Shown: piece by piece, positions 45,527-53,771 of the stretch | Position numbering within the stretch: the first letter of the stretch is position 1 | Layout of the letters: every line of letters starts with the position of its first letter | Virus record (IMG/VR): IMGVR_UViG_3300005264_000094 | Span: 1-54,129 of that record | From: a virus | Direction: 5' to 3' (one strand) | DNA: 54,129 nucleotides | Translations under genes and position numbers: made by a program | Notes under the pieces: generated by a model | What the model saw: the letters and a program-made list of their open reading frames with translations, nothing else | Databases searched by the model: none | Told to the model about the DNA's origin: nothing

Positions 45527-47712
45527 GAAGCCTTACATTTGGAATAGGATTCAATACTAATATGTCTCCCTTGATCGGGGCAGATAGAAGAGTAGATGGA
45601 TTTAAATCAAATGTAAAAAAATTAGGATTTACGATAGATAAAACTGATGGTAGTACAAAAAAGTTTGGTAAAAACTCAAGTAATGCTGTCACAAATAAAA
45701 CAATAAATAAAGTAGGTAAATTTAATAATGAATTAAAAAAAACAAGTGGAATAACTAATGGATTAGGAAATAGTTTTGGAAGGTTAAAAACTATGGTAAT
45801 AGGATTTTTAGGTATTAAAATAGCTAAAGATTCAATCATGGGAGGTAGTGATCTATCTGAAACCAGATCAAAGTTTCAAACAGTATTTGGTGATACGTCA
45901 GCTGATGCAGAAAAATGGGTGAATGAGATGTCAGACACATGGGGCCGCTCACGATTGGATCTGATGACTAATATGGCATCCTCTCAAGATTTATTAACAG
46001 GTTTTGGAATGGGAACTAAACAAGCAACTGAGTTTTCAAAAGTCATGACAGAGATCCCAACTCATATAGCTTCATTTGGAAATATAAGTGATAAAGATGC
46101 ACTTGAAAATTTTAGAAAGGGGATCCTCGGATCACACGAAGCATTGGAGATGCTAGGGATAAAATTAAGGGATGACTCTTTAAATGTGAAAGCATTAGAT
46201 ATGGGATACAGTGGAAAATTCAGCACTTTATCTGAGATTGAAAAAATTAAAATAAGGTTAGCTCTAGCAACTGACCAAAGTAAAAATTCATTGAGAAAGG
46301 AAAATGGTGCTATTGGAGATGCGGCGATAACTGCAAAAGGATTCGCTAATCAGTTGAAACGACTTTGGGGTAATGTAAAGGATATTTCTTCTGGTTTTGG
46401 TTTATATTTCACTCCTGCATTAGCAGAAGCTATGATTCCTTTGAATAAATTTTTATCTACAATTAGAGATGATATGCCGAAATTAAAGCCTTATATGGAT
46501 ACATTTATCAATGGATTTAAATTTGTAATAAATATAATAAATAAGGTCAATCCTGCTGTCTGGAAATTAGGAATAACTGTTATAACTTTAACAACAATTT
46601 ATACAAAATTAAATAGTGCTACCAAAGGTATAACTATTGTTTCAAAATTAGTAAAATTAACAAAAACTTTTTCTCCTATCATGAGAACAGCATTTGTAAT
46701 TGGAGTTTTAGTGTTAGCTTTAAATGACCTTTGGGTTGGATTTCATGGTGGTAAGAGTGTCATATTTGAATCTATAAAAGCTTATCCAACTTTAACAAGC
46801 ATTATAATTAATGTAATTTTGTTTTATGGTATTTATAAAGGATATTTAATTTCTGTAGCTATCCATACAAAGATATTAAACTTTTTAAATCATAAATTGG
46901 TAAAAAGTTTTTTAACAGTAGCAAAATCTATATTAAAAACAATTGCAGTATATGCACTGAAAACAGTAGCAATACTGAAGTCTATAGCTCTTAAAACACT
47001 TCAAATTACTAAAACAATTATTTTAACTACAGTTTCTTTGGCAGGAGCAGTAGCAATGGGTGTTATTACCACAGCCACATGGGCTTGGAGTGCTGCTATG
47101 AGTGCTAATCCAATAGGATTAGTAATAATTGGTATTGGATTATTAATCGGAGTGTTTGTAATTGCTTATAAAAAGTCTGAAACATTCAGAAGTTTTATAA
47201 ACTTACTTTGGGACAAAATGAAAGGTATCGCAAAATGGGTAAAAACAGGTTTTGTTTCAGCTTTTTCATCAGCTTTTAATATAATTGGGAATAAGATTGG
47301 TGTTATTTTTAAAAAAATAACAGGATTTCGAGATGCTCTAATGTTTTGGAAAGATAAAGAAGGCGAAAAAAACAATATAGGATTTAATTCTCAAAATAAG
47401 ATTAATCAAAAAGATATATTAGTTAACTCAAAATTTAAAATAGATCCTATGGAATATAAAACTCCATATGACTTAGGTGTAATAAAACACAAAAGTGCGT
47501 ATGACGGAATAAGTGAAGAAAAAAATAAATCTATTATCACTACTACTAATGAAACAAACTCAAAAAGTGAAAGCAAGGTAAAAGTAATTAAGTATGCTGA
47601 TAAGATAGAAATTAACGTACATGATTCTAAAGATCCCATTGCTACCGCTAAGGTGGCAAGAAAGGAGTTCCAGGATATGATAGACGAGTATGCAATTCAG
47701 GTGGAGGAATAA
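45517..47712 (+). CDS. Phage B tape measure protein
   Basis: A 731-residue protein. Positively charged N-terminus, then a helical body and several hydrophobic segments, e.g. LNSATKGITIVSKLV (about residues 365-380), TLTSIIINVILFYGIYKGYL (about 427-446) and IGLVIIGIGLLIGVFVIAY (about 534-550). It ends with charged, flexible sequence. The order after the chaperone fits. It is distinct from the phage A tape measure. GGGAGG precedes ATG 45517. Confidence 0.85.
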   Translation: MQVRSLTFGIGFNTNMSPLIGADRRVDGFKSNVKKLGFTIDKTDGSTKKFGKNSSNAVTNKTINKVGKFNNELKKTSGITNGLGNSFGRLKTMVIGFLGIKIAKDSIMGGSDLSETRSKFQTVFGDTSADAEKWVNEMSDTWGRSRLDLMTNMASSQDLLTGFGMGTKQATEFSKVMTEIPTHIASFGNISDKDALENFRKGILGSHEALEMLGIKLRDDSLNVKALDMGYSGKFSTLSEIEKIKIRLALATDQSKNSLRKENGAIGDAAITAKGFANQLKRLWGNVKDISSGFGLYFTPALAEAMIPLNKFLSTIRDDMPKLKPYMDTFINGFKFVINIINKVNPAVWKLGITVITLTTIYTKLNSATKGITIVSKLVKLTKTFSPIMRTAFVIGVLVLALNDLWVGFHGGKSVIFESIKAYPTLTSIIINVILFYGIYKGYLISVAIHTKILNFLNHKLVKSFLTVAKSILKTIAVYALKTVAILKSIALKTLQITKTIILTTVSLAGAVAMGVITTATWAWSAAMSANPIGLVIIGIGLLIGVFVIAYKKSETFRSFINLLWDKMKGIAKWVKTGFVSAFSSAFNIIGNKIGVIFKKITGFRDALMFWKDKEGEKNNIGFNSQNKINQKDILVNSKFKIDPMEYKTPYDLGVIKHKSAYDGISEEKNKSIITTTNETNSKSESKVKVIKYADKIEINVHDSKDPIATAKVARKEFQDMIDEYAIQVEE

Positions 47713-48230
47713 TGAGAAATTATTTAGGAGATCTTGAGTTTGAAATACTCAAGGAAATGGACGAAAGTTATAATAATTCTCTGAGTAAGAGGAGGAGGGA
47801 GGACGGATACCAAATGTCCGACCACTCTCTTAAAAACCCAATGGTTATCAACATTAAAGTTTCTTGCAATTCAAAAGAATGGAAAAGTGATAAAGAAAAG
47901 TTAATAGATATGAGAAATTCAAGTAAAAGGTTTGACTATTTCTATCTAAGGGAGGGAAAACTTTTCTCTGAGATGGCTATAGGATCATTAAAATTTGTAA
48001 CTGGAAAAAATCAAGTGAATGGATTTACAGCAAGTATTACTTTGGAACAAATGATAATCGGGGTAGCTAATGAAACTATCATAGAATTTATAGATATTCC
48101 CGAAGAGGATGCAAATACAGCGGTATCGCAGAGTAACGATGAGAACAATGATAAAAAGGAACTAGGAGAGGTGGAAGTAAAGGAAGAAAACATAACGGCA
48201 GAATCATGGGCGTATATTATAAAGAATTAG
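47712..48230 (+). CDS. Baseplate/Dit-like protein
   Basis: A 172-residue protein that resembles Dit-like tail proteins of Pam3-type myophages: HSLKNPMVINIKVSCNSKEW (about residues 39-58), RFDYFYLREGKLFSEMAI (about 77-94) and a FTASITLEQMIIG end (about 105-117). A charged C-terminal tail of about 50 residues follows. It shares a base with the tape measure stop. Confidence 0.62.
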   Translation: MRNYLGDLEFEILKEMDESYNNSLSKRRREDGYQMSDHSLKNPMVINIKVSCNSKEWKSDKEKLIDMRNSSKRFDYFYLREGKLFSEMAIGSLKFVTGKNQVNGFTASITLEQMIIGVANETIIEFIDIPEEDANTAVSQSNDENNDKKELGEVEVKEENITAESWAYIIKN

Positions 48231-48245
48231 GAAGGAGGGGTTATA

Positions 48246-48572
48246 GTGATATTAAAGTATTTGGATTTTGATAAAACTAATCTTAAATATAAAAGCAATA
48301 AGATCCAAAGTGAGATAGCCGGAGTAGTATTGAACTTTGAAGCACACTATAACAACTACTCTGAGGATGTAATGTTAAATATAAAAACTGAAGCAGGAGA
48401 AGACATAAGTACTGGGCTAAGAATAAGAATGGACGTAGACATATTTGATACCATAACTGATGAAAGGTTGCCAGATGTGAAATTGATACCTCTTAGTCTA
48501 ACTGGAAAGAATGAAGAGATCTCTCTTACAAATTTTATGGAGGATGTAAAAATATATATAATAGGTGATTAA
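48246..48572 (+). CDS. Baseplate plug-like protein
   Basis: A 108-residue beta-rich protein of the type that lies before the hub and spike in these phages (Pam3 gp18-like). The pattern VVLNFEAHYNNYSEDVMLNI, then AGEDISTGLRIRMDVDIF supports a plug domain. The start is GTG 48246 after GGAGGGG. Confidence 0.55.
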   Translation: MILKYLDFDKTNLKYKSNKIQSEIAGVVLNFEAHYNNYSEDVMLNIKTEAGEDISTGLRIRMDVDIFDTITDERLPDVKLIPLSLTGKNEEISLTNFMEDVKIYIIGD

Positions 48573-48573
48573 A

Positions 48574-49365
48574 ATGTATGAGTTATGGGAACAGATAAGG
48601 ATAGTAAAGTTTGGAGGGAAGGAGTACCGTTTTGGTAGTCTAGATGTTCATTTCAGTATTAAGTTTAGCAATGAATCTGCAAGTGATATTGCGACAATAA
48701 AATTGTACAACATCAATGATGATAGTCTGAGCAGATTAAAAGAAGAGGAAGATATAGTAATTGAAGCAGGACATAAACAGAGATCTATGATAATTTTCAT
48801 AGGGAAAATTGATAAATTTAGCAGTGAGATCGAAGGAATAGATCAAGTGACAACGATAAAGTGTAGTAGGAGCAGTAAAAAGTGGCTGAAAGAAGGGATA
48901 AATAAGACATGGCAGCGTGGAAGTAAGGCAAGTGATATAGCAAGAGATATCATTAATGGAAGTAGTTATAGTCTAGGTGCAGTAGATGTTGTAAATGAAA
49001 AAGTATATAAAAATGGGAAGACATTTAGTACTACAAGAAAGAGGGCTCTAGAAGAGGTGGCAAAAACTACAGGAAGTAAACTCTATGCAACTCATAATAA
49101 AATATATCTGATGCCATATAAGAAGAGTATCAGACAGACAATAAAAATAGATAAGGAAAGTGGGCTGATAGAAAGACCTAAACGACTTGAAGAAGGAAAG
49201 GTACAGGTAGTAATGCTACTTCGACCTGATATAGATGTAGATACGATAATTGAGATTGAGAGCACAAGTATTAATGGAATGTACAGGGTCGTAGAAGGAG
49301 AACATGGAGCAGGAGAGATAAACGATTACTATACAAAAGTGGAGTGTGTGAAGGATGAATCTTAA
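48574..49365 (+). CDS. Baseplate hub protein (gp44/gp27-like)
   Basis: A 263-residue hub protein. The first domain has FGSLDVHFSIKFSNESASDIAT and a following beta structure; the later domain has a TTRKRALEEVAKTTGSKLYATHNKIYLMP motif typical of phage hubs. The frame opens at GTG 48565, but ATG 48574 has the right distance from AGGTG. It overlaps the spike gene by 11 bases. Confidence 0.7.
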   Translation: MYELWEQIRIVKFGGKEYRFGSLDVHFSIKFSNESASDIATIKLYNINDDSLSRLKEEEDIVIEAGHKQRSMIIFIGKIDKFSSEIEGIDQVTTIKCSRSSKKWLKEGINKTWQRGSKASDIARDIINGSSYSLGAVDVVNEKVYKNGKTFSTTRKRALEEVAKTTGSKLYATHNKIYLMPYKKSIRQTIKIDKESGLIERPKRLEEGKVQVVMLLRPDIDVDTIIEIESTSINGMYRVVEGEHGAGEINDYYTKVECVKDES

Positions 49366-50020
49366 AAGTTTAATATTAACAATGTTCGGGCAAGAACTAA
49401 ACCAAATTCACACAACCCTACCAGGAAGGATAGAAAAATACTATCCGGAAACAATGAGGGCAGATGTGGTGCTCTATAATAATAAAAAGATAGAAGATAA
49501 GTGGGAGGAGATCCCGCCTATCTTGAATATGCCTGTGAGATTCCCCAAGGTGGCAGGGTTCTACATGAGGATGCCATTAAAGAAAAAGGATCCTGTGGTA
49601 ATCTGCTTTGCAGAGGAGAGTATAGACAACCTAGTAGTGGATGGCCAATCACATAATAGTGAGGACAGTAGAAGATTCTCCATGGATGACGGGTTTGTAA
49701 TGGGGGGCTTTTCATTAGAAAATGACAAACTAAAGAAAATAGGAGAATACACTGAGGATGTAGTACTTGTAAACAATGTAACCGGAACAGTGATCAGACA
49801 AAACCAAGCCGGAGAGATATTTATAGAAGACAGTAAAAATATAACTATAGGCAACAGTGACAATATAACTATAAAGAGTGGGAAAATTGTATCTATAGAA
49901 TGTGAAACTTTTGATCTAAAATGTTCAGGAACTCTTAATATAACAGCTCCTACAACTAATATAACTGGAGTAGGAATTATTAGTGGGACTTGGACAGCAG
50001 CAGATTATATTAAAGCTTAA
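49355..50020 (+). CDS. Tail spike/baseplate protein, Gp138-N-like
   Basis: A 221-residue spike protein. The N-terminal OB-fold-like domain (TLPGRIEKYYPETMRADVVL, then VRFPKVAGFYMRMPLKKKDPVVICFAE) matches the Gp138 N-terminal domain (PF18352). The second half is a beta-helix-like repeat (FIEDSKNITIGNSDNITIKS), ending in a tip. It punctures the outer layers during infection. Confidence 0.78.
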   Translation: MNLKSLILTMFGQELNQIHTTLPGRIEKYYPETMRADVVLYNNKKIEDKWEEIPPILNMPVRFPKVAGFYMRMPLKKKDPVVICFAEESIDNLVVDGQSHNSEDSRRFSMDDGFVMGGFSLENDKLKKIGEYTEDVVLVNNVTGTVIRQNQAGEIFIEDSKNITIGNSDNITIKSGKIVSIECETFDLKCSGTLNITAPTTNITGVGIISGTWTAADYIKA

Positions 50021-50037
50021 GTTCGACGGTCGAACTT
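50019..50037. repeat. 19-bp palindromic element, copy 2
   Basis: AAGTTCGACGGTCGAACTT is an exact 8-bp palindrome around CGG. It differs from the copy at 33500 only at the two matching positions next to the centre. It overlaps the spike stop and precedes the ribosome binding site of the next gene. Confidence 0.8.
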
Positions 50038-50047
50038 GGAGGAAACA

Positions 50048-50416
50048 ATGAAAAGTGGAAAATTGATAGATGGAGATTTGGTATTTGATACAAGTGGAAA
50101 TCTTATGATGGTAGAAGAAATAGATGAATTGAAACAAGGGCTTGAATTTGAGGTAGCTACAAATATAAAAGAGTGGTATTTGAATCCAAACTTTGGGATG
50201 AAGTGGCTGGATGGTGATAATGGTATTTTGGAAAATAAATATGATGAAAACAAGGTGCTTGTTGATGCTAGAAGAGTAATTTTTAAGAGGAGTGAAGTAA
50301 AAAGCATAAGCAGTCTTCAGTGCAATTTTGAAGCAACGGAAAGAACAATATACATTGAAGGAGATCTGATAACTGAGCTTGGAAGTGTAGAGCTAAGTGT
50401 AGGGGTGGGAATATGA
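50048..50416 (+). CDS. Baseplate wedge protein, gp25/DUF2634-like
   Basis: A 122-residue wedge protein, the phage B counterpart of XkdS. Features are DLVFDTSGNLMMVEEIDELKQGLEFEVATNIKEWYLNPNFGM and a late strand region. The frame opens at 50036 (TTG), but TTGGAGGA there is the ribosome binding site, so ATG 50048 is the start. It overlaps baseplate J by four bases. Confidence 0.7.
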   Translation: MKSGKLIDGDLVFDTSGNLMMVEEIDELKQGLEFEVATNIKEWYLNPNFGMKWLDGDNGILENKYDENKVLVDARRVIFKRSEVKSISSLQCNFEATERTIYIEGDLITELGSVELSVGVGI

Positions 50417-51546
50417 AATATGGAGTTACAGAAACAGGCATAAATAAGATGCATTATGATGAAATAGTAGAAGAGATTAACGGTGATATAAAGGCTGAAA
50501 TCAGTAATTTCAACACAAGAGATGACAATCCCTTAGAGTTACTTATAAAGCAAGTTAGTGTACAGGCAGCTAGACTGTGGGATATGGGAGAAGATGTTTA
50601 TAATTCCAAATATGTGTCAACAGGAAAAGGTGTTTCACTGGACCACGCAGGAAAAGCGAGGGGATTAAAGAGGAAAAAATCTACATATGCTGTAGGAAAA
50701 GTAAAATTCACTGGAGATCTAGGGGTTATTATCCCTCCAAATTTTCAAATAGGAACAAACAGTGGACTAAATTATCTCACTACAAATAAGTTAGATGTAG
50801 TAATTGACGTAACTAGAGAAGTGGAAGTCGAATTACAGGCTATACAAGGTGGGGAAAAATACAATGTAGATGCACTACTTCTAAATAAGATAGTAAATCC
50901 CATTACAGGGCTAGAGAGTGTTGTAAATGAAGTAAAGATTGAAGGTGGAACTGATATCGAGAGCGATGCCGAGTTCAGGAAGAGAGTAAATGAATTTGGC
51001 GGGAATGCAAGCATGAGAAGTATTATATCAAACGTGCTTAAGACAAATGTTATAGATGCATTCGGTCTTGAAAATAAAAATGATGATGTAGATGCTGACG
51101 GTCTACCAGGTCACTCTTTTGAAGTAATAGTAGTCGGAGGAACTGATCAGGAAATAGTAACAGCAATAGAAGAGAAAAAAAGTGCAGGTATTAATACACA
51201 TGGAAGTGTCAGCATGGAGTATTTAGGAAATACATATAAGTTTACAAGGGCTAGTACGTCTGGGATCTATGTAGAATTAACTCTGGGAACTAATGACAAA
51301 TACCTAAATGAGTATTCGGACCTTATAAAAAATAACTACCTCAGTTACATCGAAAGACTGAGTGTAGGAGATGTGGTTACATATAATGAGATGCTATCAC
51401 AGATCTACATAGGGACACAAGGAGTAGTAAGCAGTATATGTAAATTTGGAACGGACACAGAAAATCTTTTAGAGGAAGATATAGTGATAGGAGTAAGAAG
51501 CATACCTTCATTGGTAGCTGAAAATATCATTGTAAATCTACAATAG
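50413..51546 (+). CDS. Phage B baseplate J-like protein
   Basis: A 377-residue gpJ family protein: SKYVSTGKGVSLDHAGKARGLKRKKSTYA (about residues 65-93), then a GDLGVIIPPNFQIGTNSGL segment, NVDALLLNKIVNPITGLESV (about 154-173), and the ESDAEFRKRVNEF motif (about 182-194). This order is that of baseplate J proteins. It is different in sequence from the phage A counterpart at 11776. Confidence 0.88.
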   Translation: MKYGVTETGINKMHYDEIVEEINGDIKAEISNFNTRDDNPLELLIKQVSVQAARLWDMGEDVYNSKYVSTGKGVSLDHAGKARGLKRKKSTYAVGKVKFTGDLGVIIPPNFQIGTNSGLNYLTTNKLDVVIDVTREVEVELQAIQGGEKYNVDALLLNKIVNPITGLESVVNEVKIEGGTDIESDAEFRKRVNEFGGNASMRSIISNVLKTNVIDAFGLENKNDDVDADGLPGHSFEVIVVGGTDQEIVTAIEEKKSAGINTHGSVSMEYLGNTYKFTRASTSGIYVELTLGTNDKYLNEYSDLIKNNYLSYIERLSVGDVVTYNEMLSQIYIGTQGVVSSICKFGTDTENLLEEDIVIGVRSIPSLVAENIIVNLQ

Positions 51547-51555
51547 GTGATTATT

Positions 51556-52179
51556 ATGACTTTAGAAGAATTAGTTGAAAAGGAGTTTGGTAGATTGCCA
51601 AGCACTATCAGAAAAAATGGGAAAAATTACAAGATAGTATTGAAGGCTGTTATGAAACAGATGCTGAGGATAGACGAGTTTTTTCAAGAGCTGAAGGATA
51701 TAGATGATATAGACAAGGCATACGGGCATAGCTTAAACAGAATAGGAGATGACTGCAATGTACTTAGAAAGAATTATACAGATGAAAAGTACAGGAGATT
51801 AATCAAGGCTACTGAAAATGCAAACACAGGATCCGGGAATGTTGCTTCTATAAAAACTTTACTGGCTATAATCTTTGATTCTGAAGAAGAGGAATTTGTA
51901 ATAGAAGATATAGAAACTGCAAAATTTAAGATACTTCTTAAACCTAATATCTCTATATCTGAAGCTTATGAAAGTATTGAAATTTGTAGAGCAGCAGGTG
52001 TTGGTTTTAGTATAAAAATTCTCTCTGCAAGTGAAGTAGAAGTAGAAGTCGTAGAAGGAAAAAAAAGAGTCGTAAAATATGATCGGATCCCATTTGTACT
52101 TAAAGAAGAAATGATCCTAAATGATGGAATTATTCTTAAAGAATATGTAAGTAATAAAAGAATTGAAGTTAGGGGGTAA
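51556..52179 (+). CDS. Phage B tail protein, gpI-like
   Basis: A 207-residue protein after baseplate J. The helical FFQELKDIDDIDKAYGHSLNRIGDDC (about residues 36-61) and a following NTGSGNVASIKTLLAIIF segment resemble tail proteins that join the baseplate to fibres (DUF2612-like). The frame opens at GTG 51547, but ATG 51556 has the better distance from AGGTG. Confidence 0.65.
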   Translation: MTLEELVEKEFGRLPSTIRKNGKNYKIVLKAVMKQMLRIDEFFQELKDIDDIDKAYGHSLNRIGDDCNVLRKNYTDEKYRRLIKATENANTGSGNVASIKTLLAIIFDSEEEEFVIEDIETAKFKILLKPNISISEAYESIEICRAAGVGFSIKILSASEVEVEVVEGKKRVVKYDRIPFVLKEEMILNDGIILKEYVSNKRIEVRG

Positions 52180-52182
52180 AGG

Positions 52183-52578
52183 ATGGCACTAGTAAGAAGT
52201 AATGTGAGCAGAATTAAGATTGCTGATGCAATGAGGGGATCAAGAGTAGGAATTCCTAAGCTAAATAAATTCAGAGTAGGAACCGGAGGGAAAGATACAC
52301 AAGGAAGTTTAAAAGCTCCTGATGGAAGTTTAGGAGGGCTTTTTTCTGAAATAAAGGTTATGGATGTCTCTGAAATAGTAAAAGTAACTGATTATGAATA
52401 TTTGTACAGACTAGCTATAGATACAGATGTTCATGCAGATCTAGTAGGGCAAGATATTAATGAGATGGCTCTCTATGATGAGGAAGGGGACTGGTGGATA
52501 ATGGAAACAATAGAGGGATACGGAGCATTTCAAGCAGGGCATCTTTATGAATTTGAGATGAGAGTAGTGAGTAATTAG
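52183..52578 (+). CDS. Tail-collar fibre N-terminal-type protein
   Basis: A 131-residue protein resembling the N-terminal domain of tail-collar fibres (DUF3751-like): FRVGTGGKDTQGSLKAPDG and DINEMALYDEEGDWWIMETIEG (about residues 89-110). It probably anchors the fibres at the baseplate. Confidence 0.68.
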   Translation: MALVRSNVSRIKIADAMRGSRVGIPKLNKFRVGTGGKDTQGSLKAPDGSLGGLFSEIKVMDVSEIVKVTDYEYLYRLAIDTDVHADLVGQDINEMALYDEEGDWWIMETIEGYGAFQAGHLYEFEMRVVSN

Positions 52579-52587
52579 GAGGTCATT

Positions 52588-53169
52588 ATGTTAAGTGAGG
52601 ATAGGAGAAAGATAATAGCAGAAGATGAAGACTGGTCTGATGAAATTCCTTGTGCGATAGATGGAGAGACAACTGCAATAGACGGATCAAATGGTATATA
52701 TCAGAAAATAATGAACCGAATTTTGAAGGTTAAGAATCTTTTGAATGGGAAAGAACCAGCGTTTGTAAAAAATAACGGATTCAACATGGTAAAAGCTACA
52801 GATCGGACTTCTCTATCTAGTGAAGAAATTGCATCTATGGCTTTAATGCAAGAGATCATTACTTTTCTAAAGGAATACTCAGACGCAGGAATTGCAGGAT
52901 TAGTTGACGCATCACCAATATTCTTAGATACACTAAAAGAATTATCAGATGCAATTGACAATAACCCTAACTATGCATCGGACATGGTTGCATTACTAGC
53001 ATCAAAATTAGGGGCAAATGCCCAAGCAGTAGACTCAGCTAAACTTGGTGGAGCGACTAAAGATGTTGGAGTAACTGGTAACTCAATAGTACAGAGATCC
53101 CCATCCGGAGGTATTGCAGCTAATATCCTAACTCTAGGGGGTTTCAACGTATCTATTGTAAATAACTAA
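52588..53169 (+). CDS. Phage B tail fibre protein
   Basis: A 193-residue fibre protein. It carries a GKEPAFVKNNGFNMVKATDRT segment (about residues 54-74) shared with the phage A fibre at 13400, a SSEEIASMALMQEIITFLKEYSD segment, and a long LDTLKELSDAIDNNPNYASDMVALLASKLG region (about 112-142), which is common in phage fibres. It ends with a small beta domain. Confidence 0.72.
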   Translation: MLSEDRRKIIAEDEDWSDEIPCAIDGETTAIDGSNGIYQKIMNRILKVKNLLNGKEPAFVKNNGFNMVKATDRTSLSSEEIASMALMQEIITFLKEYSDAGIAGLVDASPIFLDTLKELSDAIDNNPNYASDMVALLASKLGANAQAVDSAKLGGATKDVGVTGNSIVQRSPSGGIAANILTLGGFNVSIVNN

Positions 53170-53179
53170 GGAGGTTACT

Positions 53180-53728
53180 GTGGAGATAGTTAAAAAGCTT
53201 GAACTTAAGAATATAGTAACTGGTGATATTACTAATTATGGTATGACTAGCGAGATAGCATCACCTAATTATATTGAATTTGATAATAAACAGGGGAGCG
53301 TATATTATGCTTCTTTGGGAGACACCAATCCAGGGACACCAACTATTCTGGGGGGGTCAAGATTTGTAGTTGAACCTGAATTAGAGAGCGAAGAGTTTAA
53401 ATTATTAACTTTTAGTCTAGGGGGAAGTAACAATTCTGGGGGGACAGTTATTATGAGTGATTTTCTCTTTAGAAATTCTGAATACATAAGATGCACTAGG
53501 TTTGTAATTACTTCTGCGTCTAAGTATGAAAAGTCTTGTAGTATCAATGAGGTGACTTACGCTGGGACTGGTGTATCTCATGTAATTGAGGGTGAATGGG
53601 AGTTGTTAGATGGTTACACATTAGTTGTTCCAAGTTCCGCAGATTACTGGCATGCTGATTTTTATGGTTATGTAATAAATCCACCAATGCTGGGGGCAGG
53701 GATAGAACAAACAACACGTGTAGTGTAA
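53180..53728 (+). CDS. Tail fibre accessory protein with poly-G tracts
   Basis: A 182-residue unrecognised beta-rich protein, starting at GTG 53180 after AGGAGG. It contains a run of seven Gs (53350-53356), one of six (53438-53443) and one of five. Such tracts in an AT-rich gene could allow slippage. It is a likely fibre or fibre-decoration protein, based on position. Confidence 0.6.
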   Translation: MEIVKKLELKNIVTGDITNYGMTSEIASPNYIEFDNKQGSVYYASLGDTNPGTPTILGGSRFVVEPELESEEFKLLTFSLGGSNNSGGTVIMSDFLFRNSEYIRCTRFVITSASKYEKSCSINEVTYAGTGVSHVIEGEWELLDGYTLVVPSSADYWHADFYGYVINPPMLGAGIEQTTRVV

Positions 53729-53771
53729 TGATCTACAAAACAGGAGACAAATTACAATAGGAGGAGAATAA

